A stretch of DNA of 64,000 nucleotides, from assembly GCF_030232585.1 (NCBI RefSeq), contig NZ_JASPJX010000012.1:22406-86405 (forward strand). Reading direction: 5' to 3'. Source of the stretch: Corynebacterium sp. MSK008. GTDB taxonomy: Bacteria; Actinomycetota; Actinomycetes; Mycobacteriales; Mycobacteriaceae. Made by a program: the position numbers and the translations under genes. Positions 42,454 to 51,959 of the stretch are shown here, piece after piece. The notes below the pieces were generated by a model that was not told the DNA's origin, did not search any database, and saw nothing but the letters and a program-made list of their open reading frames with translations. The first letter of the stretch is position 1. Every line of letters starts with the position of its first letter.

Positions 42454-43809
42454 ATGCTGCTGCACATCTCCCGCGACCACCCCACCCCAATCCCGGCTCA
42501 AATCGCCGCGGGCATCCGCGACGACGTGGCCAAGGGCACGCTCGCGCCTGGCGACGAAGTGCCGTCCACGCGAACACTGGCCACGCACCTCGGCGTCTCC
42601 CGCGGCAGCGTGGTCACCGCCTACGACCAACTTGAAGGCGAGGGTTATCTTCTCTCCCGGCAGGGCGCGCCGACACGGATCCATCCCGAACTTGCGGTTG
42701 CGCCGGTGCACGAAATTGACGTGACAACCGGCATCTCGCCCAGGATCCCCCGCACTCGAATCTCTCTGAAGCCCTCCCCCGGCAGCGCCGGGACGATCAA
42801 ACCCGCCGCGTGGCGCAAAGCCTGGCGCGAAGCCGCTGCGGAACCTGGCGGTGGCGTAGACAAATCAGGCGAGCCGGAACTGCGCCACGCCATCGCGGAG
42901 CACCAACGTCTCGCCCGCGGTATGACCGTCTCGCCGGAGCACATCGTGGTCACCGGTGGCTCCCGCGAGGGGCTCATGTGCATCCTCTATGCGCTCGGGG
43001 CAGACCTCAAGGTCGGCGTCGAGGACCCGGGCCACCCCGGCTTAAGGCGCGTCATTCCGCTCGGCGGCCACCGGGCGGTGGAGTGTGAAACGGACGCGGA
43101 GGGGATCGTCGTAAAGCAGCTGCCCGCAGACTTGGACGCGCTGCTGGTCACGCCCTCGCACCTCTACCCGTTCGGTGGCTCAATGCCGGCGCCGCGCCGG
43201 GCGGAGCTTTTGGACTGGGCAAACCGCACCGGCACGGTAATCATCGAGGACGATTTCAACACCGAACTGCGCTACCGCATAGCGCCCCAACCGACCTTGT
43301 CCACACTCGCGCCAGCAGCGGACGTGCTCACCCTCGGCACGTTTTCCACGCTGCTCTCGCGCGAACTCGCTGCCGGATATGTTGTCGCCTCCCCCGCGAC
43401 CGTGGCCCGGCTGAAAGAGGTCCGTGGCATCCTCGGCATGCCCGTCGCCACAGTGACGCAACGCGCGATCGCCTCGCTGCTGCACGGAGGTGTCGTCCGC
43501 CGCAACACCCGCGCGGTGCACCGGGCGCTGGCGCAACGACGACAGGTGCTGCAAGACTGCCTGGTGCCACTATTCGACGACGCATGCCTCGCGCCGGGCG
43601 ACGGCGCCGACCTGACGGTCCAATTCCCGTCGTCCCTGGCGCGCGACGCGTTTGAAACCCGTTTGCTCGAGGCGGGCATTGAGTGCGGCCACGAGTCGTC
43701 TCTCTGGACGGACGGCGGCGACGGGCTCGTCTTGAGTTTTGCGCATCTGAGTGACGGAGATTTCACGCGGACTGTAGACATCATTGGACAAACGATCCAC
43801 CCCTATTGA
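42454..43809 (+). CDS. pdxR: MocR/GntR-type regulator PdxR
   Basis: A 451-residue MocR regulator: GntR winged helix (about 8-75, [20 protein letters not shown] and [20 protein letters not shown]) and a class I aminotransferase-like domain (about 110-451). It is divergent from pdxS and so is PdxR, which activates pdx genes when PLP is short. The effector domain is odd: where MocR proteins have GTFSK with the PLP-binding lysine this one has [19 protein letters not shown], with Thr in place of Lys and no Arg in the following LRLGY-type segment; [10 protein letters not shown] replaces EDDYDSEFRY. ATG 42454 follows the operator repeats directly. PLP sensing may thus be altered or non-covalent. Confidence 0.88.
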   Translation: MLLHISRDHPTPIPAQIAAGIRDDVAKGTLAPGDEVPSTRTLATHLGVSRGSVVTAYDQLEGEGYLLSRQGAPTRIHPELAVAPVHEIDVTTGISPRIPRTRISLKPSPGSAGTIKPAAWRKAWREAAAEPGGGVDKSGEPELRHAIAEHQRLARGMTVSPEHIVVTGGSREGLMCILYALGADLKVGVEDPGHPGLRRVIPLGGHRAVECETDAEGIVVKQLPADLDALLVTPSHLYPFGGSMPAPRRAELLDWANRTGTVIIEDDFNTELRYRIAPQPTLSTLAPAADVLTLGTFSTLLSRELAAGYVVASPATVARLKEVRGILGMPVATVTQRAIASLLHGGVVRRNTRAVHRALAQRRQVLQDCLVPLFDDACLAPGDGADLTVQFPSSLARDAFETRLLEAGIECGHESSLWTDGGDGLVLSFAHLSDGDFTRTVDIIGQTIHPY

Positions 43810-43834
43810 CGCAGATTCGCTAATCCATTTAGAG

Positions 43835-43853
43835 TTGTACAGAAAGTTGTACG
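43835..43853 (+). promoter_or_regulatory. YefM-type operator of the toxin-antitoxin operon
   Basis: TTGTACA (43835-43841) and TTGTACG (43847-43853) are two TGTAC cores 12 bp apart centre to centre, the arrangement known for YefM-YoeB operators. A TTGACG at 43806-43811 overlaps the pdxR stop and may be the -35; the -10 is weak. Confidence 0.65.
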
Positions 43854-43877
43854 TCATCAAACTAGTGGGAGCGAGCA

Positions 43878-44138
43878 ATGAAGGTCATGTCATATTCGGA
43901 ATCTCGAGCCAACTACGCCGAGGTGCTTTCCGATGTCGTCGACGATTGTGAAGAGGTCGTCATTACCCGGGCAGGTCACGACCCGGTCGTCATCGTTTCT
44001 CTAGCTGAGTACGAATCACTCAAGGAAACCAACTACTTACTGCAATCCCCCGCTAATGCGCGGGTGCTCAAGCAGCGGATTGAGCGGCTCGAACGTGGCG
44101 CATCTGTACGCAACGAACTCATCGAGGACGAAGAATGA
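43878..44138 (+). CDS. yefM: Antitoxin YefM (Phd/YefM family)
   Basis: An 86-residue antitoxin. The N-terminal DNA-binding fold begins MKVMSYSESRANYAEVLSDV and continues EVVITRAGHDPVVIVSLAEYESL, a classic Phd/YefM sequence; the acidic C-terminal tail (ERGASVRNELIEDEE) wraps the toxin. It neutralises YoeB and represses its own promoter through the TGTAC sites just upstream. GGGAG lies about 10 nt before ATG 43878. The last codons overlap the start of yoeB by 4 nt (ATGA), which balances the two proteins. Confidence 0.95.
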   Translation: MKVMSYSESRANYAEVLSDVVDDCEEVVITRAGHDPVVIVSLAEYESLKETNYLLQSPANARVLKQRIERLERGASVRNELIEDEE

Positions 44139-44395
44139 TCCTCAGCTGGGACGAGGACGCCTGGTCCGAATACGTGGAGTGGCAAACCACCGACAAGCGG
44201 ATACTGAAGCGTATCAACGCCCTCATCCGCGATATTCAACGTAACGGCAACGATGGCATCGGAAAACCCGAACCGTTGAAGCACGAACTCAGCGGGTACT
44301 GGTCCCGGCGTATTACGAGTGAACACCGGCTGGTGTACAAACTCACCGAAGAGGAGGTGCGCATCGCAGCCTGCCGATACCACTACGGTGAATAA
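44135..44395 (+). CDS. yoeB: Toxin YoeB, ribosome-dependent mRNA endonuclease
   Basis: An 86-residue RelE-superfamily toxin. Family hallmarks are present: LSWDEDAWSEYVEWQ, the KPEPLKHELSGYWSRRI stretch with the active-site Glu and Arg, EHRLVYK, and the terminal CRYHYGE carrying the catalytic His-Tyr pair. It cleaves mRNA in the ribosomal A site when released from YefM. No residue is missing, so it should be active. The yefM-yoeB pair lies in the block that separates dop from arc/mpa, a typical cargo of variable regions. Confidence 0.95.
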   Translation: MILSWDEDAWSEYVEWQTTDKRILKRINALIRDIQRNGNDGIGKPEPLKHELSGYWSRRITSEHRLVYKLTEEEVRIAACRYHYGE

Positions 44396-44406
44396 GCAGT
44401 GATCCG

Positions 44407-45927
44407 CTACCCGATAACCTCCGCGGCAACCACGCGGCGGCCATGGCGACCCGTGATGCGCGCCCACTCGTCGGGGTTCGCCGTGTTCGGCATGTCCTCG
44501 CTCTCATCCTGCTCGGCGCGGACGGCCTCGCGAAGGTGCTCCTCGGTCAGGCCCGCGGTAGATACGCCGGAGAGGTGGTCCTTGATTGCCAACTTCTTGG
44601 CGCGGTCCACCACGTTGGCGATCATCGCGCCGGAGACGAAGTGGTGGTAGTGCAGGGTTTCGGCGGAGCCGTCGACAAGCTCGAGGCGCACGAAGGGACG
44701 CGGGGCGAACATGGCGTCCGCGGTGGCGTCGATAAGCACCTCGCGCGGGGCCGCAAGTGGGACCTCGTCGGTGATGTAGCGGGCGAGGATGTCCTTGGCT
44801 TCGTCTTTGTTGGGGCGCGAGACGCGGATTTTGATGTCCAGGCGGCCCGGGCGCAGGATGGCCGGGTCGATGAGTTCCTCGCGGTTGGTCGCGCCGATGA
44901 CGATGACGTTGGCGATGTCCTCCACGCCGTCGATCTCGGTGAGCAGCTGCGGCACCACGGTGGTCTCCATGTCGGAGGACACGCCGGAGCCGCGGGTGCG
45001 GAAGATGGACTCCATCTCGTCGAAGAAGACGATCACCGGGTTGCCGCCTGCGGCCAGCTCGCGGGCCCGCTCGAAAATGAGCCGGATGCGACGCTCGGTC
45101 TCGCCAACAAACTTGTTCAGCAGCTCGGGGCCCTTGACGTTGATGAAGTGCGCCTGTCCCCCGTCGCCGATGCGCTGCGACAGCGAATTCGCCACCGCCT
45201 TGGCAATGAGCGTCTTGCCACAGCCGGGCGGGCCGTACAGCAAAAGCCCCTTCGGCGGGCGCAGGTCGTAGGCCTGGTAGAGCTCCGGGTGGGAAAACGG
45301 CAACTCCACGGAATCCTGGATCGTCTCAATCTGGGAGCTCAAACCACCGATGTCGGCGTAGGTGACATCCGGGACCTCGTCCAGGGACAGCTGGTTGACC
45401 TCGGTTTTCGCGATGCGCTCAAACGCGTAGCCGGCGGAAGCGTTGACCAGCACCGTATCGCCGGCGCGGGCGGCTTCGCGCAGCGGTTCGGCGAGCATGA
45501 CGATCGATTCCGCGCCCTGCTGGTCCGCCACAATCGCGCGGTCCCCGCCGACGCGCTCGACCATGGTGGCCAGCTGGCCGGTGGGGTCGAACCCGCAGGT
45601 CTCCACCACGATCGTGCCCTCGCCCAGCCGCACCAGCGTGCCGGGAACCAGCTTGGCGGGATCCACCAGCGGCGACACCTTCAGTCGCATCCGTCGGCCG
45701 GTTGTGTGCACCTCCGCCTCCCCGTCGCGCGGGGCGGGCGCGAGGTAGATCCCGTACGTCGATGCCGGCTCGTTGAGCTCTTCGACCTTCGCGTATAAGT
45801 CGTTGAGCTTGTCGCGGCTGACTTTCAGCAGCTCAGCGAGCTTCTCGTTGCGCGACCCGAGATCGCGGTTCTTGCGCTTGAGCTCGCGCAGCTCCGGTCC
45901 GAAGGCATCGTCGTGGATTTCAGGCAT
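44407..45927 (-). CDS. arc: Proteasome-associated-type AAA ATPase Arc/Mpa
   Basis: A 506-residue AAA+ unfoldase for pupylated proteins. An N-terminal coiled coil (about 1-52) binds Pup, tandem OB folds follow (about 60-190), and the AAA module has Walker [10 protein letters not shown] (about 230), Walker [11 protein letters not shown] and the sensor [13 protein letters not shown] with RPGRLDIKI. Mycobacterial Mpa ends in a penultimate-Tyr tail that opens the 20S proteasome; this protein ends [10 protein letters not shown] without it, in line with the absence of proteasome genes. TAGGCT ends 7 nt before ATG 45927. The rest of the pup cluster is 4.5 kb away past the pdx/TA block. Confidence 0.95.
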   Translation of the reverse strand: MPEIHDDAFGPELRELKRKNRDLGSRNEKLAELLKVSRDKLNDLYAKVEELNEPASTYGIYLAPAPRDGEAEVHTTGRRMRLKVSPLVDPAKLVPGTLVRLGEGTIVVETCGFDPTGQLATMVERVGGDRAIVADQQGAESIVMLAEPLREAARAGDTVLVNASAGYAFERIAKTEVNQLSLDEVPDVTYADIGGLSSQIETIQDSVELPFSHPELYQAYDLRPPKGLLLYGPPGCGKTLIAKAVANSLSQRIGDGGQAHFINVKGPELLNKFVGETERRIRLIFERARELAAGGNPVIVFFDEMESIFRTRGSGVSSDMETTVVPQLLTEIDGVEDIANVIVIGATNREELIDPAILRPGRLDIKIRVSRPNKDEAKDILARYITDEVPLAAPREVLIDATADAMFAPRPFVRLELVDGSAETLHYHHFVSGAMIANVVDRAKKLAIKDHLSGVSTAGLTEEHLREAVRAEQDESEDMPNTANPDEWARITGRHGRRVVAAEVIG

Positions 45928-45956
45928 GCGTTCGAGCCTACATAGGAGCGGGCTGC

Positions 45957-46790
45957 TTATCGACGGGCTTTGCGCTGCGGCCGCGGCGGCGTCACCCCGT
46001 CGGCGAGCCTGCGCGTCCACACGAGGAATGCCGTGTGCGCGTTCATGCGGTGCTCCGGGCGCGTGGCAAGGCCGTCCACCTTCCACTCACGCAGCAGGGT
46101 CTCCCACGCGCGCGGCTCGGTGAAGCACTTCGCCTCGCGGATGGCCTCCATGATGTTCATCAGCTGCGGCACGGTGGCCACGTACGTCATGAACACGCCG
46201 CCCGGGATGAGCACGTTTTTCACCGTGTCGATGAAGTGCCACGGCTCCACCATGTCCAAGATGACGCGGTCGACCTGGCCGTCCAGGTCCTCCGCGGTGA
46301 CCTCGCCGAAGTCGCCGAGCCGCGGGGTCCACCACTCGGGCTCGCCACCGAAGTAATCGGCGACGTTGTCTTTGGCGAACGCCAGGTGGTCGTCGCGGAT
46401 CTCGTAGGAGTAGACGTGGCCTTCCGGGCCCACGGCGCGCAGCAGCGACATGGTCAGCGCGCCGGAACCGGCGCCCGCCTCGAGCACGCGGGCACCCATG
46501 AAGATGTCGCCCTCGACCAGGATCTGGGCGGCGTCCTTCGGGTAGATCACCGCGGCGCCACGCGGCATGGACAGCACGTGGTCCACCAGCAGGTGGCGGA
46601 AGCACAGGTAGTCGGAGCCGAGTGTTGACTTGACCACGGTTCCTTCATCGGCGCCGATGATGTCGTCGTGGCTGACTATGCCCTTGTGCGAGTGGAACTG
46701 CCCGCCCTCTTTGAGCTCGATGGTGAAGTGGCGGCGTTTCGCGTCGGTGAGCTGCACCTTGTCGCCTGGCTGGAACGGTCCCGAATACAT
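45957..46790 (-). CDS. trmI: tRNA (adenine-58-N1)-methyltransferase TrmI
   Basis: A 277-residue Rossmann-fold methyltransferase making m1A58 in the tRNA T loop. A small N-terminal beta domain (1-75) precedes the SAM site [20 protein letters not shown] and the catalytic-loop sequences [10 protein letters not shown] and [11 protein letters not shown]. The C-terminal part ([11 protein letters not shown] region) is family-typical. The start is ATG 46790, with CATACT ending 7 nt upstream. Located between the M18 aminopeptidase and arc, all on the minus strand; actinobacterial arc/mpa genes often have trmI upstream. Confidence 0.95.
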   Translation of the reverse strand: MYSGPFQPGDKVQLTDAKRRHFTIELKEGGQFHSHKGIVSHDDIIGADEGTVVKSTLGSDYLCFRHLLVDHVLSMPRGAAVIYPKDAAQILVEGDIFMGARVLEAGAGSGALTMSLLRAVGPEGHVYSYEIRDDHLAFAKDNVADYFGGEPEWWTPRLGDFGEVTAEDLDGQVDRVILDMVEPWHFIDTVKNVLIPGGVFMTYVATVPQLMNIMEAIREAKCFTEPRAWETLLREWKVDGLATRPEHRMNAHTAFLVWTRRLADGVTPPRPQRKARR

Positions 46791-46805
46791 GGCGGTAAGT
46801 ATGCC

Positions 46806-48017
46806 TTACTGCGCCGCGGCATAAAAAGCCGTCAGCGCGCGCACGAAGTAGTCCATGTCGTCCACGCCGCACAACTCTCGGGCGGAGTGCATGGACAGAA
46901 GCGGCACGCCGACGTCCACCGTGGGCAGGCCCAAGCGTGTCGACGAAATCGGACCGATGGTGGATCCGCACGGCACGGCGTTGTTGCCCACGAACGTCTG
47001 GTGCGGCACGCCCGCCGCGCGGCAGGCCAGGATCCACTCCGTCTCCGTGGCGGCGTTGGAGGCGTAGCGCTGGTTCGCGTTGATCTTGAGCACCGGGCCT
47101 TTGTTCACCAGCGGGTGGTGGGTGGGGTCGTGCTTGCCCGGGTAGTTCGGGTGCACGGCGTGGGCCGCGTCGGCGGAGACCTGGATGGAATCCGCGATGA
47201 TCCCGGCAGGGTCGCCGAAACCAGCCGCGACCTTGGTCAGTACACGCTCCAGCAGCGGCCCGCCAGCACCGGCGGTGGATGCGGAGCCGACCTCCTCGTG
47301 GTTGAAGGCCGCAAGCACCAGGATGTCCTCGGCGTCGTTCTTCGCGGCGAGCATCGCCTCCAGGGAGGCCCACACGCTGGTGAGGTTGTCCAGCCTGCCG
47401 GCTGCCAGCAGGTCGCCTAAAACCTCGCCGCGCTGCGCGTCCGCGGTGATCAGCTCGTGCGCCACGATGTCCTCGGCGCTAACGCCCGCGGACTTTGCCG
47501 CCAGCTCCAGCAGCGGGCGGTCCACGCCCAGGATTGGCTGGGTGTGCACCTGGCGGTCGATCTCCGGCATGTCGCCGCGGTAGAGGTGGATGGCCAGGTT
47601 GGGCACGCGCGCGACCGGGCCGGTGTTCACCAGGTGCTCGGTGCGGTCCGCGGTAACCACGCGGCCGGCAAACGTCAGGTCGCGGTCGAACCAGCTGGCC
47701 AGAATCGGCCCGCCGTAGACCTCCACCGCCGCCTGGCGGAAGCCCTCGCGCACCACATCCGGGTCCGGCTTGGCCATCAGCCCCGGCGAATCGGTGTGGG
47801 AGCCGACCACCCTAAACCGTGGGCGGGCACTTTCCGGCACCCACCAGGCGACCACGGCGCCGTCGCGCTCGATGAGGTGGCCGCCGGGGGCGTGTGCGCC
47901 GTCGTCAAGCGAAATGCTCCGGGTGAACCCTTCGGCCTCGAGCCTTTCGGAGACGGTGGCGCTCGCGTGGAACGCGGAGGGGCTTTGGGCGATGAAATCG
48001 ATGAACGGCTGTGTCAT
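46806..48017 (-). CDS. M18 family aminopeptidase
   Basis: A 403-residue dinuclear zinc aminopeptidase of the aspartyl aminopeptidase type, releasing N-terminal acidic or neutral residues from peptides in the cytoplasm. Metal and catalytic residues can be seen in VVGSHTDSPGLMAKPD, FNHEEVGSASTAGAGG and the late MHSARELCGVDD (His). It is slightly shorter than E. coli/yeast relatives (about 430-500). TAGAGT ends 6 nt before ATG 48017 and overlaps the opposite -10 of the nuclease gene, forming a compact divergent promoter. trmI follows after 15 nt. Confidence 0.9.
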   Translation of the reverse strand: MTQPFIDFIAQSPSAFHASATVSERLEAEGFTRSISLDDGAHAPGGHLIERDGAVVAWWVPESARPRFRVVGSHTDSPGLMAKPDPDVVREGFRQAAVEVYGGPILASWFDRDLTFAGRVVTADRTEHLVNTGPVARVPNLAIHLYRGDMPEIDRQVHTQPILGVDRPLLELAAKSAGVSAEDIVAHELITADAQRGEVLGDLLAAGRLDNLTSVWASLEAMLAAKNDAEDILVLAAFNHEEVGSASTAGAGGPLLERVLTKVAAGFGDPAGIIADSIQVSADAAHAVHPNYPGKHDPTHHPLVNKGPVLKINANQRYASNAATETEWILACRAAGVPHQTFVGNNAVPCGSTIGPISSTRLGLPTVDVGVPLLSMHSARELCGVDDMDYFVRALTAFYAAAQ

Positions 48018-48043
48018 GGCTCCACTCTATGATGTTGGGCACC

Positions 48044-48868
48044 ATGTCTGATGCCAGCACTCCCCCACGCCCACTAGCCATCTCGCCGTCGCGCGCCTCC
48101 GACTACAAGCGCTGCCCGCTGCAGTACCGGCTGCGCGCCATCGACAAGATTCCGGAGCCGTCCACGGAAGCGCAGGTCAAAGGCACGCTGGTGCACGCCG
48201 TGCTGGAGGAAATGTTCGCCTGGCCGCGCGAGGAACGCACGTACCCGGCGGCGGTGAAGCGGCTGAAGCCGAACTGGGAGAAGATGCGCGAGGAAGACCC
48301 CTCTTGCGCCGCGCCGGTCGAGGACGAGTACCAGCTTCTTGTGGACGCCCGCACGTTGCTGCGCGGCTACTTCACCATGGAAAACCCGCTGGGCTTCGAC
48401 GCGCACGCCCAGGAGATGCCGGTGGACTTCACGCTGCCGAACGGGGTGCCGGTGCGCGGATTCATCGACCGCGTGGATATCGCGCCCACCGGTGAGGTGC
48501 GCGTGGTCGACTACAAAACCGGCAAGAAGCCGCTGCCGCGGTACTCGCAGGACGCGCAGTTCCAGATGCGCTTCTACGCGCTGGTGTACTGGCGCATGTT
48601 CGGTGTGGTGCCCACGCAGCTAAAGCTGATGTATCTGAAGGTGATGGATTCCATGATCCTCGCCCCGTCGCGCGAGGAGTTGGAGTACTTCGAGCGCGAC
48701 CTAGCGGAGCTGTGGTGGAAGATCGAGGCCGACGGTAAAACAGGCAACTTCCGCCCGCAGCAGTCCAAGCTGTGCGGGTGGTGCGCCTTCCAGCACCTGT
48801 GCCCGGTCTTCGGCGGCACTCCCCCGGCGTACCCCGGGTGGCCGGGGTCGCGGGCGGAGGCGAATTAA
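48044..48868 (+). CDS. RecB-like PD-(D/E)XK exonuclease family protein
   Basis: A 274-residue single-domain nuclease of the RecB/Cas4-like group. The nuclease core has [12 protein letters not shown] (His), the GFIDRVDI Asp and the [14 protein letters not shown] catalytic D-x-K, and four cysteines for an iron-sulfur cluster are suggested by YKRCPLQYR near the N terminus and [13 protein letters not shown] at the C terminus. Such proteins occur alone in many actinobacteria and probably act in DNA repair; nothing CRISPR-like is nearby. I start at ATG 48044 after TATGAT (48028-48033); an ATG at 48032 lies in that box. Converges with fhs by 4 nt. Confidence 0.88.
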   Translation: MSDASTPPRPLAISPSRASDYKRCPLQYRLRAIDKIPEPSTEAQVKGTLVHAVLEEMFAWPREERTYPAAVKRLKPNWEKMREEDPSCAAPVEDEYQLLVDARTLLRGYFTMENPLGFDAHAQEMPVDFTLPNGVPVRGFIDRVDIAPTGEVRVVDYKTGKKPLPRYSQDAQFQMRFYALVYWRMFGVVPTQLKLMYLKVMDSMILAPSREELEYFERDLAELWWKIEADGKTGNFRPQQSKLCGWCAFQHLCPVFGGTPPAYPGWPGSRAEAN

Positions 48869-50532
48869 AACAGGCCGGAGACCACGCCGTCGGCGTCGAC
48901 GTCGATGTTGTTGGCGGCCGGCTGCTTGGGCAGACCCGGCATGGTCATCACGTCGCCGGTGAGCACCAGCACGAAACCGGCGCCGGTGCGCGGCACGATG
49001 TTGCGCACATGCAGCGTGTGGCCCTCCGGCGCGCCGAGCTGGGTCGGGTCGTCCGAGAAGGAGTACTGCGTCTTGGAGATGCACACCGGCAGGTTGTCAA
49101 AGCCGTTGTCCTTGAGCGTCTGCAGGTCTTTCAGCGCCGCGGCGGAGTACTGCACGTCGGCGGCGCGGTAGATCTCCTTGGCGATGGTCTCGATGGACGC
49201 CTCCACACCTTCCGCCGGGTCGTAGAGCGGGTGCGAGGTGCCCTCGGTGAGGTTATCCAGAAGCATCTCGGCGAGCTCGAGGGCGCCGTCGCCGCCCTTG
49301 GCCCACACGTCCGCCTCAGCCAGCGCGATGCCCTTGGCCTGCGCCCAGTTCTTCAGGAAGTCGAGCTCGGCCTCGGAATCGGTGGCGAAGCGGTTGAGCG
49401 CAACCACCGGGGTCACGCCGAACTTGCGCACGTTTTCCACGTGGCGCTCGAGGTTGACAATGCCCTCCTCCAGCGCGGCGACGTTTTCGTTCGAAAGCTC
49501 CGCCTTGGCCACGCCCGCGTTGTGCTTGATGGAGCGCACCGTAGCCACGATGACGGCACCGGCGACGTCCAGCTCGCCGTAACGGGCCTTGATGTCGAAG
49601 AACTTCTCCGCGCCCAGGTCGGAGCCGAAACCGGCCTCCGTGAGCACGATGTCCGCGTACTGCTGGGCGGTGCGGGTGGCAATCAGGGTGTTGCAGCCGT
49701 GGGCGATGTTGGCGAACGGGCCGCCGTGGATGAACGCCGGGGTGCCGCCGAGAGTCTGCACGAGGTTCGGGTTGACCGCATCCTTGAGCAGCGCGGCCAT
49801 CGCACCCTGGGCACCGAGGTCACCGGCCGTGACCGGTTTCTTGTCGTAGGTCAGGCCGATAGTGATGTTGGCCAGGCGCTGCTTTAAGTCCTCCAGGTCC
49901 GTTGCCAGACCCAGAATCGCCATGATCTCGGAGGCGGCGGTGATGGTGAAGCCGGTCTCCGCCGGCACACCGTGGGCTGGCCCGCCCAGGCCGGTGACGA
50001 CGTTGCGCAGTGCGCGGTCGTTGACGTCCACACAGCGCTGCCAGGTCACACGGCGCGGGTCGATGTTGAGCGCGTTGCCTTGGTGGATGTGGTTGTCAAT
50101 GAGCGCGGCCAGCGTGTTGTTGGCACTGGTGATCGCGTGGAAATCACCGGTGAAGTGCAGGTTGATCTGTTCCATCGGCACCACCTGGGAGTAGCCGCCC
50201 CCGGCGGCGCCGCCCTTGATGCCCATCACGGGGCCCAGTGACGGTTCGCGCAGCGCGACCATGGCGTTCTTGCCCAGCTTCGCCAGCGCGTCCGTCAGGC
50301 CGATCAGGGTTGTGGACTTGCCTTCGCCTGCAGGCGTCGGCGAGACACCGGTGACCACGACGAGCTTGCCGGGGGCGTTGCCTGGGTTCTGGGTGATGTC
50401 CACCTTGGCCATGTGCTTGCCGTACGGGATCAGCGCATCGTCGGACACACCTGCCTTCGCGGCGATCTCGGTGATAGGGGCGAGCTTGTGGGCCTGAGCA
50501 ATTTCGACGTCAGTCAACGGTTGTGCAGTCAT
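48865..50532 (-). CDS. fhs: Formate-tetrahydrofolate ligase
   Basis: A 555-residue formyltetrahydrofolate synthetase: formate, ATP and THF to 10-formyl-THF. The ATP site is [11 protein letters not shown] (about 64-74), and the family sequences [22 protein letters not shown] (in two parts) and [21 protein letters not shown] are intact. It can use the formate made by PFL for purine and Met synthesis, a link to the pfl locus 30 kb away. TAGTGT ends 7 nt before ATG 50532, so it has its own leaderless promoter although dcuA ends only 5 nt upstream. Confidence 0.95.
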   Translation of the reverse strand: MTAQPLTDVEIAQAHKLAPITEIAAKAGVSDDALIPYGKHMAKVDITQNPGNAPGKLVVVTGVSPTPAGEGKSTTLIGLTDALAKLGKNAMVALREPSLGPVMGIKGGAAGGGYSQVVPMEQINLHFTGDFHAITSANNTLAALIDNHIHQGNALNIDPRRVTWQRCVDVNDRALRNVVTGLGGPAHGVPAETGFTITAASEIMAILGLATDLEDLKQRLANITIGLTYDKKPVTAGDLGAQGAMAALLKDAVNPNLVQTLGGTPAFIHGGPFANIAHGCNTLIATRTAQQYADIVLTEAGFGSDLGAEKFFDIKARYGELDVAGAVIVATVRSIKHNAGVAKAELSNENVAALEEGIVNLERHVENVRKFGVTPVVALNRFATDSEAELDFLKNWAQAKGIALAEADVWAKGGDGALELAEMLLDNLTEGTSHPLYDPAEGVEASIETIAKEIYRAADVQYSAAALKDLQTLKDNGFDNLPVCISKTQYSFSDDPTQLGAPEGHTLHVRNIVPRTGAGFVLVLTGDVMTMPGLPKQPAANNIDVDADGVVSGLF

Positions 50533-50537
50533 GCACC

Positions 50538-51848
50538 TCACACTACAACGGCACCAATGGCATAACCCAGAATTACGCTGACAAAGATGCACGCCACGCC
50601 CGGCACGAGGAACGGGTGGTTAAACACATACTTGCCAATGCGGGTGGAGCCGGTGTCGTCCATCTCTACCGCGGCAAGCAGCGTCGGGTACGTCGGCAGC
50701 ACGAACAGCGCGGAGACGGCCGGGAAGGCGGCGAGCGCGGTCAGCGGGCTCACGCCAATTGCTAGCGCCGCCGGGATCAGCGCCTTCGCCGTCGCGGCCT
50801 GGGAGTACAGAAGCGATGCGGCAACGAAGAGCACGACTGCTAGCAGCCACGGCTTCGCGGTGAGCACGTCGCCTGCGATGTTTTGGATGTCTTCGATGTA
50901 GTAGTTGATAAACGTCGTGCCCAGCCAGGCCACGCCGAGCACGCACACGCAGGCGGACATGCCGGAGCGGAACACCTGGGTGTTTAAGATCTCCGCCGCG
51001 GTCGTGCGTGTGACCAGCACGATGGTTGCCGCGGCACCGAGCATGATGGCCATGATCGCCTCGTTGCGCGGGATGGTCGGGTCAGCAATGAGGCCCACCT
51101 GCTCCGAGATCAGCGTGGCGTAGACCATCACGATCACAATCGCGGCGAGGAAAATGCCCACCGATGCTTTCGCCCCTTGGGGTGCGACGTAGTGCTCGCG
51201 GGCAGCTGGCTTTGCCACGAGACCTTCGGCCACCCGCTGGCGGTAGACCGGATCATCCTCCAGCTCCGCACCCGACTTGTTGGCGATCCACGCCATCGGG
51301 AAAATCGCGAAGAACGTCGCAGGGATCATCACTGCCAGCAGCTGGAGGTAGCCCACGCCGAGCGGCTCGAGCGCGGAGGCCATGAACACCACCGCGGCGG
51401 AAATCGGCGAGGCGACAATAGCCATCTGCGAAGCGATCACGGCCGCCGACAACGGACGCGAGGGCCGCACCTTGCCCTCCTTGGCCACCTCCACAATGAC
51501 GGGCATGGTGGAAAATGCGGTGTGGCCGGTGCCGGCGAGCACCGTCATCAGCCAGGTGACAATCGGCGCGTAGACCGTGATGCGCTTCGGGTTGCGGCGC
51601 AGGAAGCGCTCGGCCAGATCCACTAGGTAGTCCATGCCTCCGGCGAGCTGCATCGCGGAAATCGCGGCGATGACGCACATGATGATGCCGATGACATCGA
51701 ACGGAATGGCCTCCGCGCTGACCGGCATCCCGGTCGCGCCGAGCAGCAGGACTCCAAGCCCGCCGGCGAAGCCGATGGCGATGGAGCCCATCCGCGCGCC
51801 CACCACAATCGCCCCGAGGAGGATGATGATGTGGACGGCAAGTAACAC
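50538..51848 (-). CDS. dcuA: Anaerobic C4-dicarboxylate transporter (DcuA/DcuB type)
   Basis: A 436-residue membrane protein with about ten hydrophobic segments and the DcuA/B opening [24 protein letters not shown]. Further family stretches are [20 protein letters not shown] and [16 protein letters not shown]. It exchanges fumarate or aspartate for succinate during fumarate respiration, or takes up aspartate. Downstream of aspA on the same strand, as in many bacteria. The GTG 51848 start has its GAAGGAG ribosome site inside a 17-bp hairpin (see leader), so translation is likely controlled. Confidence 0.92.
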   Translation of the reverse strand: MLLAVHIIILLGAIVVGARMGSIAIGFAGGLGVLLLGATGMPVSAEAIPFDVIGIIMCVIAAISAMQLAGGMDYLVDLAERFLRRNPKRITVYAPIVTWLMTVLAGTGHTAFSTMPVIVEVAKEGKVRPSRPLSAAVIASQMAIVASPISAAVVFMASALEPLGVGYLQLLAVMIPATFFAIFPMAWIANKSGAELEDDPVYRQRVAEGLVAKPAAREHYVAPQGAKASVGIFLAAIVIVMVYATLISEQVGLIADPTIPRNEAIMAIMLGAAATIVLVTRTTAAEILNTQVFRSGMSACVCVLGVAWLGTTFINYYIEDIQNIAGDVLTAKPWLLAVVLFVAASLLYSQAATAKALIPAALAIGVSPLTALAAFPAVSALFVLPTYPTLLAAVEMDDTGSTRIGKYVFNHPFLVPGVACIFVSVILGYAIGAVVV

Positions 51849-51850
51849 GG

Positions 51851-51904
51851 CGGGCTCCTTCAGACAGTTATTAGGTCATCCCATTATCTGTCCGAAGGAG
51901 CCCG
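51851..51904 (-). promoter_or_regulatory. 17-bp stem sequestering the dcuA ribosome site
   Basis: On the minus strand 51904-51888 (CGGGCTCCTTCGGACAG) pairs with 51867-51851 over 17 positions, one of them G-U, with a 20-nt loop. The 3' arm contains GAAGGAG, 6 nt before GTG 51848, so the whole Shine-Dalgarno is paired to CTCCTTC. No U-tract follows, arguing against a terminator. It lies in the aspA-dcuA gap; the remaining 51905-51959 shows nothing clear. Confidence 0.7.
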
Positions 51905-51959
51905 AAATGGAAATGCAGCCAGTGTGATGTTGCCTACGCGGCTGCGTTAAGCGGCGTGC

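Noticed and set aside
48044..48868. RecB-like nuclease as a Cas4 of a CRISPR system
   Set aside because: No repeat arrays or other cas genes are present; such single nucleases are common outside CRISPR loci.
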